DNA from: Nocardia cyriacigeorgica NBRC 100375
GTDB taxonomy: Bacteria; Actinomycetota; Actinomycetes; Mycobacteriales; Mycobacteriaceae
Direction of reading: 5' to 3'
Length of the DNA stretch: 35,008 bases
NCBI RefSeq assembly: GCF_000308555.1
Contig: NZ_BAFY01000124.1
Coordinates: forward strand, 1-35,008
Made by a program: the position numbers and the translations under genes. The notes beneath the pieces were generated by a model. It saw nothing but the letters and a program-made list of their open reading frames with translations, had not been told where the DNA came from and searched no databases. Positions 6,586-15,225 of the stretch are shown here, in pieces; the first letter of the stretch is position 1, and every line of letters begins with the position of its first letter.

Positions 6586-6705
6586 GAACATGTTCCACGC
6601 GGCGTGCTGGACAATTCACAGCGGCACCCGTGGTGGTGTCGGAGATTCTCACCAGTGCGCACGCCGGTGCCTCACAGGCCGGTCGGTTCACACTTGTGAA
6701 TTGTC
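6586..6705. promoter_or_regulatory. Cluster of inverted repeats upstream of the second lipase
   Basis: The gap 6516-6794 holds three symmetrical elements: a 10-bp palindrome GAACATGTTC (6586-6595); an 11-bp inverted repeat GACAATTCACA (6610-6620) matched by TGTGAATTGTC (6695-6705); and a 14-bp palindrome of TTCACA (6687-6692), CT, TGTGAA (6695-6700). The shared half-site TTCACA occurs three times. They are probably operators for the lipase at 6795 and/or the divergent 80-aa gene; the regulator is unknown. Confidence 0.45.
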
Positions 6706-6794
6706 AAAAAGCCGTCCCGGTCATGGGCCGGACGGCGCCGCCACGACAGAGCATGTTCACAAACAGATCGCGAATATCGGGAGGCTCGACGTCG

Positions 6795-8039
6795 ATGTGG
6801 CAGGCCAAACCTTCGACCGGAAAGGGACGGCCGCGTCGTCGGCTGCTGCGTGCGGCGGGCGCACTGGCCGCCGGGGTGATGCTGGTACTCGGCACGGCCG
6901 CACAGGGGAGTACGGCACCGCTGTATCCGGCTCCCGACCCCGACCCGTTCTTCGCCGAACCACCGGACCTGGCCGAGAAACAGCCCGGTGACGTGCTGGC
7001 GGTGCGGCAGATGCCGCCGCTGCCGATATTCCCGGACACCACCGTGACGGTGGTGCGTTTCCGCTCGACCAACTCCACCGGCAAACCGATCGCGGCAACC
7101 ACCACGGTGCTGACCCCGCGCTCGCACCGCAAGGACGGGCCGCTGCTGTCGTTGCAGCACATCATCAACGCGCTCGGAGCCAAATGCTCGGTCTCGCGGG
7201 TGCTCTACACCACCGATCCCGATCTCATGGTGCGTGAGGCGCCGGCGTGGAACGTGCTGTTGCAGCGTGGCTGGAGCATCGCGTTGCCCGACCACCTCGG
7301 CCCGCAATTCGCCTACGGCGCAGCGAAACTGGGTGGCCAGGTGACCTTGGACGGTATCCGTGCGGTCAAACGGGTCGGCGAGCTCGAGGTCGGTAACAGT
7401 CCGGTGTCGATGGTGGGCTATTCCGGCGGCGGGATGGCCACCGCCTGGGCGGCGGCCTTGCAGCCGACCTACGCACCGGAGCTGAACATCGCCGGCGCCG
7501 CGATGGGCGGGGTTCCGATGAATCTGGTGAAGATGCTCGAGGGGCTCGGCTTCGGCTCGCATCCGGTGTTCGGGCTGGCCTTGGCCGCCGGTATCGGCCT
7601 GGAACGGGAATACCCGGACCGGTTCCCGATCAGCGATCAGCTCAATGCCAAGGGGCTGGCCGCGCGGGCCGCGATGGCCAACAGCTGCACCAATGGGTTG
7701 CTGGCGACCGGTGCCGGACACGGTGTGCTGGACTTCGCCGCGACGACCTCGATGGTCGACGACCCGGTGGCGCGGGCGGTTGTCGAGGAGAACAGCCTCG
7801 AGCTCTACGATGGCGCGCCCACCATGCCGGTGTTCGAATGGCATTCCCCGATCGACGGGCTGGTCCCGGTCGACGCCATCGTCAACACCAACCGCCGCTG
7901 GTGTGCGGCAGGCACCAAGGTGCAGGCCGAGACAGTGGCCGTGCCCGACCATCTGACGGCGGCCGTGCTCGGTCTTCCGGCGGCGCTCACCTGGATCGAT
8001 GCCAGATTCCGCGGGGAGCCCGCGCCGAGTAACTGCTGA
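6795..8039 (+). CDS. Secretory lipase (LIP family)
   Basis: A 414-residue exported lipase of the PF03583 type. An Arg-rich n-region and hydrophobic segment (RLLRAAGALAAGVMLVLG) form the signal peptide. The mature protein starts near residue 40 and carries the family pattern PGDVLAVRQMPP, then GYSGGGMA with nucleophile Ser210, SPIDGLVPV with Asp354, and VPDHLTAAV with His386. ATG at 6795 follows GGGAGG by 10 nt; an in-frame ATG at 6753 would lengthen the n-region. The family is related to triacylglycerol lipases of the Candida LIP1 type. It stands next to a related gene at 8254, but a strong terminator separates them. Confidence 0.88.
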   Translation: MWQAKPSTGKGRPRRRLLRAAGALAAGVMLVLGTAAQGSTAPLYPAPDPDPFFAEPPDLAEKQPGDVLAVRQMPPLPIFPDTTVTVVRFRSTNSTGKPIAATTTVLTPRSHRKDGPLLSLQHIINALGAKCSVSRVLYTTDPDLMVREAPAWNVLLQRGWSIALPDHLGPQFAYGAAKLGGQVTLDGIRAVKRVGELEVGNSPVSMVGYSGGGMATAWAAALQPTYAPELNIAGAAMGGVPMNLVKMLEGLGFGSHPVFGLALAAGIGLEREYPDRFPISDQLNAKGLAARAAMANSCTNGLLATGAGHGVLDFAATTSMVDDPVARAVVEENSLELYDGAPTMPVFEWHSPIDGLVPVDAIVNTNRRWCAAGTKVQAETVAVPDHLTAAVLGLPAALTWIDARFRGEPAPSNC

Positions 8040-8063
8040 GCCCGCGAGCGGCGAAATCCGCTG

Positions 8064-8106
8064 GGCGAGGCCGTATCCGCACCGATCGTCACGATCCGGC
8101 CTCGCC
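8064..8106 (+). terminator. Terminator hairpin after the second lipase
   Basis: GGCGAGGCCG (8064-8073) pairs perfectly with CGGCCTCGCC (8097-8106), with a further ATC/GAT pair inside a long loop. It begins 24 nt after the stop at 8039 and precedes the next lipase, indicating separate transcription units. Confidence 0.7.
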
Positions 8107-8253
8107 ACGCGCACAACTCGGGAACGGTGCGGTCTCCAGGTGCGCGCAGCCGCGTAATCTGATCTTCCGGCCCCGGCACACAAGGGGGTTTTCGGGGGTC
8201 GACTACCGCATCACCCGGGCGCCGGCGTCGAGGTCGCTGCAGAGGCGGGTGCC

Positions 8254-9681
8254 ATGAGATCCTTCCGAGCTGTCGTCGTCGCGACCCTGGTCGCGGGGGT
8301 GGTGTCGACCGGCCCCGCCGCGGCGCAACCGCCGTTTCCCGCCCCGCCACCGCCGGCGCCCGCACTGGGTATTCCGTTCCCGCCGTCGGTCCTGCCCGAT
8401 CCGGCGACGGTGCTGCCCGGGATCCAGCAGTGGATCGATCAGGTGGTGCCGCCGCCGCCGATTCCGGCGCTGCCTGCCGGCCCGGCCCAGTCGCCCGCAC
8501 CCACGACCACCTCACCTGCGGTGGCGGCCCTGCATCAGGCGGTGCTGCCCTCGCCGGTGGGTGACCCGATGTTCGATCAGTGGCCCGCCGATCTGGCCGA
8601 CCGGCGCAACGGCGAGGTGCTCGCGATCCGCGACGTGACCGCTACCGCCGCGCCACTGCTGACCGCACCGATCGCCAGGGCCCAGCTGGTGAAGTACCGC
8701 ACCGAGGACGCGCACGGGCGGCCGTCGTTCGCGACCGCGACCCTGGCGGTACCGGCCGCGGCATGGACCGGGCAAGGCGCGCGCCCGGTGGTGGTGAACA
8801 ACCTGCCCATCGACGCTCTCGGACGCGACTGCACACCGGGTTACACGCTCGCACATGGTTTCTCGCCCCACACCGCGCTGACCGACTTCATCCCGCCGAC
8901 CTCGCAACTGGCGTTGCTGCGCGGCTACGCGCTGCTGATCCCCGACCACGAGGGCCCGCGCATGGCCTACGCCGAACCGTACGTGGCAGGCCACGCGGTA
9001 CTCGACGCCATCCGCGCGGTGCGCGCACTGGCCCCGCACGAGTTCGGCACGAGCCGGTTCGCCATCACCGGCTACTCCGGTGGCGCCATCGCTACCCACG
9101 GTGCGGTCAAACTCATCGACGGTTACGCGCCGGAGCTGGCACCGGTGATCGCCGGGGCCGCACTGGGCGGTGTGCCCGCCGACTACGAGATCCTGGCCCG
9201 CAGCATGAACGCCAACCTGGCGTCAGGGGTGTTCATGGCCGCCGTCCTCGCCATCGGCCGCGAGCGCCCGGAGATCCTGGAACGAATGAATCATCTGGCG
9301 CAGTGGGTGGCGACGTCGCCGATGAAGGACCAGTGTGTGTCGGTCTTCGCATTGCCTGGCATCCTGCACCTGCCGATCGACATCGCGGCCGATATGGCCG
9401 ACCCGCTGCGCTCGCCGCTGGCCGCCGACATCTACCGGGTCACCAGGATGAGCGGCCTGCGCTCGGCCACCCCGCTCTACGTCTATCACGGTGAACAGGA
9501 GTTCTGGCTACCCGCCGAGGGGGCGAGGGCGCTGTTCGACGAGCAATGCGCGCTCGGCGCGAATGCCGTCTACCGCGGCGTCTTCGGTGAACACATCATC
9601 GCCGCCGCACTCGGCTATCCGGAGGCCATGCTGTGGCTCGACGAGCGGCTGCGTGGGGTGCCCGCGGTCAGCGAATGCTGA
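8254..9681 (+). CDS. Secretory lipase (LIP family) with Pro-rich N-terminus
   Basis: A 475-residue exported protein. The signal peptide ends near PAAAQPPF and is followed by a Pro-rich segment to about residue 90 that is absent from its neighbour at 6795. Family motifs are NGEVLAIRDV, LIPDHEGP, GYSGGAIATHGA with Ser275, and GEHIIAAALG with His447. In the place where the acid of the triad is expected (HGEQEFWLP, residues 412-420) there is Glu416 rather than Asp. Cys residues in RDCTPGY, KDQCVS, DEQCAL and at the C-terminus may form disulfides. ATG 8254 is the only reasonable start. It probably acts on extracellular acyl esters. Confidence 0.87.
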   Translation: MRSFRAVVVATLVAGVVSTGPAAAQPPFPAPPPPAPALGIPFPPSVLPDPATVLPGIQQWIDQVVPPPPIPALPAGPAQSPAPTTTSPAVAALHQAVLPSPVGDPMFDQWPADLADRRNGEVLAIRDVTATAAPLLTAPIARAQLVKYRTEDAHGRPSFATATLAVPAAAWTGQGARPVVVNNLPIDALGRDCTPGYTLAHGFSPHTALTDFIPPTSQLALLRGYALLIPDHEGPRMAYAEPYVAGHAVLDAIRAVRALAPHEFGTSRFAITGYSGGAIATHGAVKLIDGYAPELAPVIAGAALGGVPADYEILARSMNANLASGVFMAAVLAIGRERPEILERMNHLAQWVATSPMKDQCVSVFALPGILHLPIDIAADMADPLRSPLAADIYRVTRMSGLRSATPLYVYHGEQEFWLPAEGARALFDEQCALGANAVYRGVFGEHIIAAALGYPEAMLWLDERLRGVPAVSEC

Positions 9682-9822
9682 CGGCGATTGTGACCGCCGA
9701 CGACGCGGGCGCGCGCGGGTTGTCGCCCGTCCCAGACTCGCCGCGCAGACCGGCACACCTGGCGAAGCGCCGATACCGTTACCCGGTCCCGGCGGCGTGT
9801 CGCCGGGCCGGAAGGCAGGCAG

Positions 9823-10887
9823 ATGAACCACACCTCGACCACGGCTTCGGCACAGGCCGCCGCCCTCGTCGGACGGCACTACCAGATGGTCGACCACTAT
9901 GAGGTCGGCCGGGAGAAGATCCGCGAATTCGCCCGAGCGGTGCAGGACCCGCACCCTGCGCATTGGCGTGAGGACGCCGCCGCCGCGCTCGGTTACGACG
10001 CCCTGATCGCCCCGCTGACCTTCCCGTCGGTGGTGTGGATGCAGATGCAGCGGGCCATGTTCGAAGCGGTGCTCACCGGCTACGACATCAGTCAGGTCCT
10101 GCAGACCGAGCAGACGATCCGGATGTACCGGCCGCTGGTGGCCGGTGACCGTTTGCGCTGCGACGCCTATGTCGAATCGTTTCGCCAGTTCGGGGACAAG
10201 GACTTCATGGTCACCCGCAATGTGCTGTCCGACGAGCACAAGGAGGTCGTTCAGGTCGCCCACACCACGGTCGTCGCGGTCACCGGCGCCGTCGTCGCTG
10301 ATGAGCTGGCCGCAGCGGTGGACGGAGTGATCATGTCCGGTCATTCGAGGGCCGACCGGGTGGCCCTGGCGGCGCGGCGGGCCGAGGAGGCCGACGAACC
10401 CGCGGTGCTGGAATGTTTCGACGAGCTGACACCGGTCGAACCGCAACCGGCCCGCCCCTCCCGGGCCCGGATCCGCTTCGACGACGTCGCGGTGGGCGAC
10501 ACCCTGCCCACGCGCACGGTCGCGCTCTCACGCGGGGATCTGGTCAACTACGCCGGGGTCTCCGGCGATTCCAATCCGATCCACTACAGCGACCGGGTCG
10601 CGCACGCGGCCGGGCTGCCCGACGTGGTGTCGCATGGGCTGCTCACCATGGGGCTCGGGGCGGGATATGTCACCGAATGGCTCGATGATCCGGCCGCCGT
10701 CACCTACTACGGGGTGCGGTTCGCCGGTTTCGCGCCGATCGAGGCCACCCGCGCGGGCGCGGTCGAATTCCAGGGCCGGATCAAGGCGCTGGACCCGATT
10801 CGCCGCAGCGCGACGGTGGCGATCACCGCGACCTGCGGCGGCCGCAAACTGTTCGGCCGGGCCACCGCCGAGGTCCTACTGCGCTGA
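9823..10887 (+). CDS. Fused HadA/HadB-like (3R)-hydroxyacyl-ACP dehydratase (MaoC family)
   Basis: A 354-residue cytoplasmic protein with two hot-dog halves. The N-terminal half (VGREKIREFARAVQDPHPAH, FPSVVW, LVAGDRLRC) is the HadA-type non-catalytic dehydratase domain. The C-terminal half begins near residue 220 and carries YAGVSGDSNPIHYSD with the catalytic pair Asp249 and His254. Such fusions stand in for the separate HadA and HadB subunits of FAS-II in mycolate-forming bacteria. The start at 9823 follows GGAAGG. It is the catalytically complete paralogue of the protein at 17226-18266. The acyl chain length used is unknown. Confidence 0.87.
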   Translation: MNHTSTTASAQAAALVGRHYQMVDHYEVGREKIREFARAVQDPHPAHWREDAAAALGYDALIAPLTFPSVVWMQMQRAMFEAVLTGYDISQVLQTEQTIRMYRPLVAGDRLRCDAYVESFRQFGDKDFMVTRNVLSDEHKEVVQVAHTTVVAVTGAVVADELAAAVDGVIMSGHSRADRVALAARRAEEADEPAVLECFDELTPVEPQPARPSRARIRFDDVAVGDTLPTRTVALSRGDLVNYAGVSGDSNPIHYSDRVAHAAGLPDVVSHGLLTMGLGAGYVTEWLDDPAAVTYYGVRFAGFAPIEATRAGAVEFQGRIKALDPIRRSATVAITATCGGRKLFGRATAEVLLR

Positions 10888-10973
10888 TCATCGCCGGTCG
10901 TGGCGCGAATGACGGTCGGGCCGAGCGGGTTTCGCGGGCGCTGGGTCGCGCCGATTCGTGGGAGACTCGAAGG

Positions 10974-11927
10974 ATGGGTGCCTCGGAGCTACGTTCTGTC
11001 CCTACCGACATTCCGCGGGCGGCGGGGGAGCGGACCCCGGCGATCGACGGCGGACCGACCGTCTTACGGATGGTGCTCGGCGGCCGGTTACGGCGACTGC
11101 GCGAAGCCGGCAATATCACCAGGGAAGCGGCCGGTGAGCACATCCGCGGCTCGCACTCCAAGATCAGCCGCATCGAACTGGGCCGCACCCCCATCCGCGA
11201 ACGCGATCTGCTCGACCTGCTCGCGCTCTACGGTGTGACCGACCCGGAAGAGATCGACGAATTCCGCAGACTCGCAGCGGAAGCGGGCAGCTCGGGTTGG
11301 TGGCACCGCGATAGCGACTGGCTGCCGAAATGGTTCGACATGTACCTGGGGCTGGAACAGGCCGCGGCGATGATCCGCGGTTACGAACCGCGTGCGGTGC
11401 CCGAACTGTTGCAGACCGCCGACTATGCCCGCGCCCTGATCCGGCTCGCCCACCCCACCGAATCCGAGGACGGCATCGAGCGCCGGGTCGCGTTGCGGAT
11501 GCGCCGCCAGGAGATCCTCACCCGGCCCGACCCACCCCGGCTGTGGCTGATGGTGGAGGAGGCGGCGTTGCGCCGCCGCATCGGCGGTACCGCGGTGTGG
11601 AGTGAACAGCTCGACCGCTTGATGGCGGTGGTGGAGCAGCCGAACGTGACGGTGCAGCTGCTCGCCGACCACCTCGGCGGCCCTGCGCTGACCGAGGGCG
11701 CGTTCACCATGCTGCGCTTCGCCGAGCCCGATCTGCCCGACATCGTCTATATCCAGCAGCTGACCGGCGCACTGTATCTGGACAAACGCGCCGACCTGGA
11801 CGCCTACCGGGCAGTGGCCAACCAGCTGTCGGTGCATGCCACCCCGCCCGAACACACCCCCGGACTGTTGCGGGCGCTGCGCCATCGGGAGCCGCCGATC
11901 CTGCGGCATCCCACCGGCGATCAGTAG
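10974..11927 (+). CDS. Second XRE-family HTH regulator with DUF5753 domain
   Basis: A 317-residue paralogue of the regulator at 2234-3121, strongly alike in the HTH (LGGRLRRLREAGNITREAAG, IRGSHSKISRIELGRTPI) and in DUF5753 (WFDMYLGLEQAAAMIRGYE, RRQEIL, FTMLRFAEPDLPDIVYIQ). It has an N-terminal extension of about 25 residues and a longer C-terminus. GGGAG lies 9 nt before the ATG at 10974. No DUF397 gene is adjacent, and the CAAATG/CATTTG palindrome is not found upstream, so its operator and partner are probably elsewhere. It is separated by 86 bp from the HadAB-like gene and could be read through from it. Confidence 0.92.
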   Translation: MGASELRSVPTDIPRAAGERTPAIDGGPTVLRMVLGGRLRRLREAGNITREAAGEHIRGSHSKISRIELGRTPIRERDLLDLLALYGVTDPEEIDEFRRLAAEAGSSGWWHRDSDWLPKWFDMYLGLEQAAAMIRGYEPRAVPELLQTADYARALIRLAHPTESEDGIERRVALRMRRQEILTRPDPPRLWLMVEEAALRRRIGGTAVWSEQLDRLMAVVEQPNVTVQLLADHLGGPALTEGAFTMLRFAEPDLPDIVYIQQLTGALYLDKRADLDAYRAVANQLSVHATPPEHTPGLLRALRHREPPILRHPTGDQ

Positions 11928-11941
11928 TCGCCCGCGACAGT

Positions 11942-11988
11942 GGCCTGCCCGGCACGCAAGGGTAGGGAACGAGCGTGCCGGGCAGGCC
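11942..11988. terminator. Strong bidirectional terminator
   Basis: GGCCTGCCCGGCACGC (11942-11957) pairs perfectly over 16 bp with the segment 11973-11988, leaving a 15-nt loop. It lies 14 bp after the XRE stop at 11927 and ahead of the convergent accD stop at 12133, as expected for a shared terminator. Confidence 0.85.
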
Positions 11989-12107
11989 GTGCACCCGGTC
12001 GACGCGGCGAACGAGAACCGTGCACGGCACCGACGTTAGGCCACATCGGCGGGTACGGCACGCTGGGCGGCCCGATCTCGGGGATTCTCCGGCTCGGCGC
12101 GGAAACT

Positions 12108-12125
12108 GTTGTGAGCGAACACAAC
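12108..12125 (-). terminator. Weak hairpin after accD
   Basis: On the minus strand GTTGTG, a 6-nt loop and CACAAC form a short perfect stem immediately after the accD stop, followed by AGTTTCC. It could add to termination of accD ahead of the strong hairpin at 11942-11988. Confidence 0.35.
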
Positions 12126-12132
12126 CGACCGG

Positions 12133-13683
12133 CTATACCGGGAACAGGCTGTGCCGGCGCGGATCGTGTTCGGCGACCGCACCCTTCTCGCGCAGCAGCC
12201 GCAACGCGCGCCGGATCTCGAGGCGAGTGTCGGCCGGTTCGATGACGGCGTCGATGTAGCCGCGTTCGGCCGCGATCCACGGCGTAGCGGTGGTGGCGTT
12301 GTACTGGTCGATCATGAAATCCCGCACGGCCTCGCGCTGATCGGCGGGCACCATCGACAGCTGTTTGCGCCCAACGATGCTGACCGCGCTCTGCGCACCC
12401 ATGACCGCGATCCGGGCAGTCGGCCAGGCCAGGCTGACGTCGGCGCCGAGCTGCTTACAACCCATGACCGCGTAACCGCCGCCGTAGGCCTTGCGCACCA
12501 CCACCGTCACGATCGGCACGCTCGCCTCCAGCACCGCGCGGAAGAACCGCCCGCCACGCTTGATCACACCGCTGCGTTCCTCCTCCACACCCGGCAGTAC
12601 CCCGGGAGTGTCGACGACGAACACCAGCGGGAGCCCGAACGCATTGCACAGCCGGATGAAATGGGTGGCCTTGTCCGAACATCGGGCGTCGATGGCGCCG
12701 CCGAGGGCCATCGGCTGATTGGCGACCACGCCGACGCTGCGGCCGTCGACCCGGGTGAAGCCGGTGATCAGATTCGGCGCGGTGGCGGCGCTGATCTCGT
12801 GGAACTCGCCGTCGTCGAACAGACGCACCAGGATGTCGTGCATGTCGTAGCCCTGGCTGTCCGAATCCGGGATGATCGCATTCAGTTCGAGGTCGGACGC
12901 GGTGCGTTCGGGTTCGAGGCCCGGGTTGACCACCGGCGGCTGTTCCAGGCAGCTCGACGGCAGGTAGCCGAGGTAGCTGCGCGCCCACGCGAAGGCGTCG
13001 TGTTCGGTGGCGGCGACGTGGTGCACCGTGCCGTTGGCGGCCTGCACGTGCGCGCCGCCCAGCTCCTCCATGCTGACCTCTTCGCCGGTGACTTCCTTGA
13101 TGACCTCCGGCCCGGTGACGAACATGTAGGACTTCTCGGTGGCGATCAGCACATCGGTGTTGACCGGTGCGTACACCGACCCGGCCGCGCATTTGCCCAG
13201 CATGATCGAGACCTGCGGGACGAAACCCGACAACTTGCCCTGCCTGCGGCTCATCAGCGCATACCAGGCCAGGGAGGTGACCGCGTCCTGGATGCGGGCG
13301 CCGCCGGAGTCGTTGATCGCCACCACCGGGCAGGCGTTGTCGAGGGCGAAGTCCAGCGCCGCGGCCACCTTGCGGCCGAACATCTCGCCCACCGAGCCAC
13401 CGAAGACGGTCTGGTCGTGGGCGATGACCACCACCGGCCTGCCGTCGATGCGCCCGCGCCCGGTCACGACGCCGTCGCCGTACATGGCCTCGCCGGTGCC
13501 GGGTTGGCGCACCAGCGCACCGATCTCGACGAAGCTACCCGGGTCCACCAGGGCGCGGACTCGTTGTCTTGCGCTCGGAATGCCCTTCTGTTTGCGTTTG
13601 GTGATTCCGGCTTCCCCCGCGGGTTCTTCGGCGAGCTCGAGGATGGCCTGTAGCTGTTCCAGCTTTTCTCGGGTACCGCTCAT
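12133..13683 (-). CDS. accD: Acyl-CoA carboxylase beta (carboxyltransferase) subunit, AccD4-like
   Basis: A 516-residue cytoplasmic carboxyltransferase that transfers carboxyl from biotin to acyl-CoA. N-half motifs include [51 protein letters not shown], and the oxyanion loop [12 protein letters not shown]-half motifs include [39 protein letters not shown], and [11 protein letters not shown]. From memory of the family it most resembles mycobacterial AccD4 (long-chain acyl-CoA carboxylation for mycolate condensation) rather than AccD5 or AccD6, but assignment within the family is uncertain. ATG at 13683 has only a weak ribosome-binding site. No biotin-carrier subunit gene is in the window. Confidence 0.9.
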   Translation of the reverse strand: MSGTREKLEQLQAILELAEEPAGEAGITKRKQKGIPSARQRVRALVDPGSFVEIGALVRQPGTGEAMYGDGVVTGRGRIDGRPVVVIAHDQTVFGGSVGEMFGRKVAAALDFALDNACPVVAINDSGGARIQDAVTSLAWYALMSRRQGKLSGFVPQVSIMLGKCAAGSVYAPVNTDVLIATEKSYMFVTGPEVIKEVTGEEVSMEELGGAHVQAANGTVHHVAATEHDAFAWARSYLGYLPSSCLEQPPVVNPGLEPERTASDLELNAIIPDSDSQGYDMHDILVRLFDDGEFHEISAATAPNLITGFTRVDGRSVGVVANQPMALGGAIDARCSDKATHFIRLCNAFGLPLVFVVDTPGVLPGVEEERSGVIKRGGRFFRAVLEASVPIVTVVVRKAYGGGYAVMGCKQLGADVSLAWPTARIAVMGAQSAVSIVGRKQLSMVPADQREAVRDFMIDQYNATTATPWIAAERGYIDAVIEPADTRLEIRRALRLLREKGAVAEHDPRRHSLFPV

Positions 13684-14183
13684 CAGTTGTGGATCCAGCC
13701 CTTCGCACTCGCAGGCGCCGAAACAACCGCGAGGCCGAGCCGTGCGGAGGCGCAGCGCTCGATGCTAATGGTGTGCGGGGCCCGGGCACAGCGGCGGAAC
13801 CGATCTGATGGGAGACCTCACAACCGAACGCGCCCGGCTCTCATCCGACCTCGGCGTGCGGTCGCGCGGTGCCGGATGTTTTTGTGGATATTCCCTGATG
13901 GAAAAGACCGGGCTGGTGATCGGTCCTCGAGGCGACGCGGGCCGGTGTCTCCGGTTCTCGGGCGGCCGTACAGTGGCCGCGACGCGGCGCCGGGAAATGC
14001 GCGGCCGGCGCCGCGTCGCATACTTTCTCGCGACCACGGTGATCTCGCGCGCGGACCATCCTACCCGCGGCCCGTTATCTGATTGTGATTCCGCCCAACC
14101 GGCCCGTATCGGGCTCATGACTTCTCCGATTCCCCGGCGCTACGGGCAATTTCGAGGCTGATCACCGATAACGTCCGGTAGTC
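13684..14183. other. 500-bp divergent intergenic region between accD and the PucR-like gene
   Basis: Both flanking genes are read away from this stretch, so it should hold two promoters. I see no convincing coding frame: candidate frames on both strands are Arg-rich and lack ribosome-binding sites. Its main feature is the 15-bp-stem hairpin at 13979-14019, which is unexpected between divergent genes. An AT-richer patch lies near 13880-13910. Confidence 0.6.
13979..14019. repeat. Perfect 15-bp hairpin in a divergent promoter region
   Basis: The segment 13979-13993 (GCGACGCGGCGCCGG) is perfectly complementary to 14005-14019, around an 11-nt loop; the plus strand continues ATACTTTCTC. It is as strong as the terminators elsewhere in the window, but no gene end lies near it. 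It may end a short unannotated RNA, or shape the leader of the PucR-like gene 165 bp downstream. Confidence 0.6.
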
Positions 14184-15182
14184 ATGATGGGCACACAGGC
14201 CGGCGCGGATATCTCGAGCCTGGAAGCGAAACTCGTGCGATTTCTGAGGCGCCGCGGAAGGGGTACCCACGGCGGCGACCTCGCGGCCACCGTGCGGCAC
14301 TGTCTGGCCGAAGCGGTGCAGCAGCTGCATCCGCGCACCGCGCGGCCGGACGCGGGCGCAGCATCGATCGCGGGATCGGCGGCGCGCTGGGCACGCGAGG
14401 GTGTCGCTCTCGAAACGGTGCTCGGCGCCTACCACGAGGGGATTCGTCAGGGCCTGGAATTCCTGGCCGATCACACCACCGCCGACGACGCGCCCGGCGA
14501 CTCGGCGGAACAACTGCTGGCAGGCACCCAGCTGATGGTGCGGGTCCTGGAACTGGTCACCGTCACCGCCTCGGCGGCCTACCTCGACGAGCACCGCCTC
14601 GTCGCCCGCGAACATCAGACCGCCGCCCAGACCCTGGTCTCGGCGCTGCTGAGCGGACACGGGGCCAGCGCGCTGGCCCGGCGCACGGGGATCGCCGTGG
14701 CACCGGCCTACCAGGTGGTGGCGCTGGCGATACCGCCGCATCCGGACGAACTCGATGCCGGGATCGGGGCGGTGTCGGCGGGCCGGCGCAAATTGCGCCG
14801 CGTACAGGCCGCGTTGGCGGCCCCGCTGGGGTCGCGCTCCCTGTCGTTGCTGTCGGCCGACGGCGGCACCGTGCTGATCCCGCAGGATCCCGTCTCCGCC
14901 TTCGCGCCTTCGCCCGCGATGACCGGCGAGGTGCTCGCGGTGGTCGGCGAGGCCGCCGAGGTGGCGCTCACCGCGGTGGTGATCAGCGGCGCCACCGAGC
15001 GGATCCCCGAACTGGCCGGACGCGCCCACGACGTGCTCGAGCACATCCGCGGCGCGGGGCATCCGGCAGGGCTCTACCGGATCACCGAAGGCAGCGAGGC
15101 AGACAGCGGCGAGGCCGACCAGTGGCGATATCTGCCGGTCGCCGACGCGCCGGCCGCCGTACGCATCGGCCGATCCGCCTGA
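14184..15182 (+). CDS. PucR-type regulator-like protein lacking the C-terminal HTH
   Basis: A 332-residue paralogue of the protein at 1-740: WAREGVALETVLGAYHEG and LVAREHQTAAQTLVSALL match it closely. N-terminal RsbRD-like and middle domains are present, and the frame reaches the start of the region that normally leads into the PucR helix-turn-helix (PELAGRAHDVLEHIRGAG, then GLYRI). It then ends in about 35 unrelated residues with no HTH_30. It may be a sensor working through another protein, or a truncated regulator. ATG codons at 14184 and 14187 are both possible; neither has a clear ribosome-binding site. It lies 43 bp before the desaturase gene and is probably co-transcribed with it. Confidence 0.78.
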   Translation: MMGTQAGADISSLEAKLVRFLRRRGRGTHGGDLAATVRHCLAEAVQQLHPRTARPDAGAASIAGSAARWAREGVALETVLGAYHEGIRQGLEFLADHTTADDAPGDSAEQLLAGTQLMVRVLELVTVTASAAYLDEHRLVAREHQTAAQTLVSALLSGHGASALARRTGIAVAPAYQVVALAIPPHPDELDAGIGAVSAGRRKLRRVQAALAAPLGSRSLSLLSADGGTVLIPQDPVSAFAPSPAMTGEVLAVVGEAAEVALTAVVISGATERIPELAGRAHDVLEHIRGAGHPAGLYRITEGSEADSGEADQWRYLPVADAPAAVRIGRSA

Positions 15183-15225
15183 CCGTCCTGCGACGCCGAA
15201 TCCGCCCAGGGACAAGGAGAACATC

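Noticed and set aside
6672..8183. 503-residue minus-strand frame
   Set aside because: It is a shadow of the secretory lipase at 6795-8039, whose triad and signal peptide are clear.
12151..13653. 500-residue open frame antisense to accD
   Set aside because: High GC gives long mirror frames; the accD protein on the other strand carries clear family motifs along its whole length.
13808..14161. 117-residue plus-strand frame in the accD/PucR gap
   Set aside because: It contains the 15-bp hairpin within its coding part, is Arg-rich and has no credible start.
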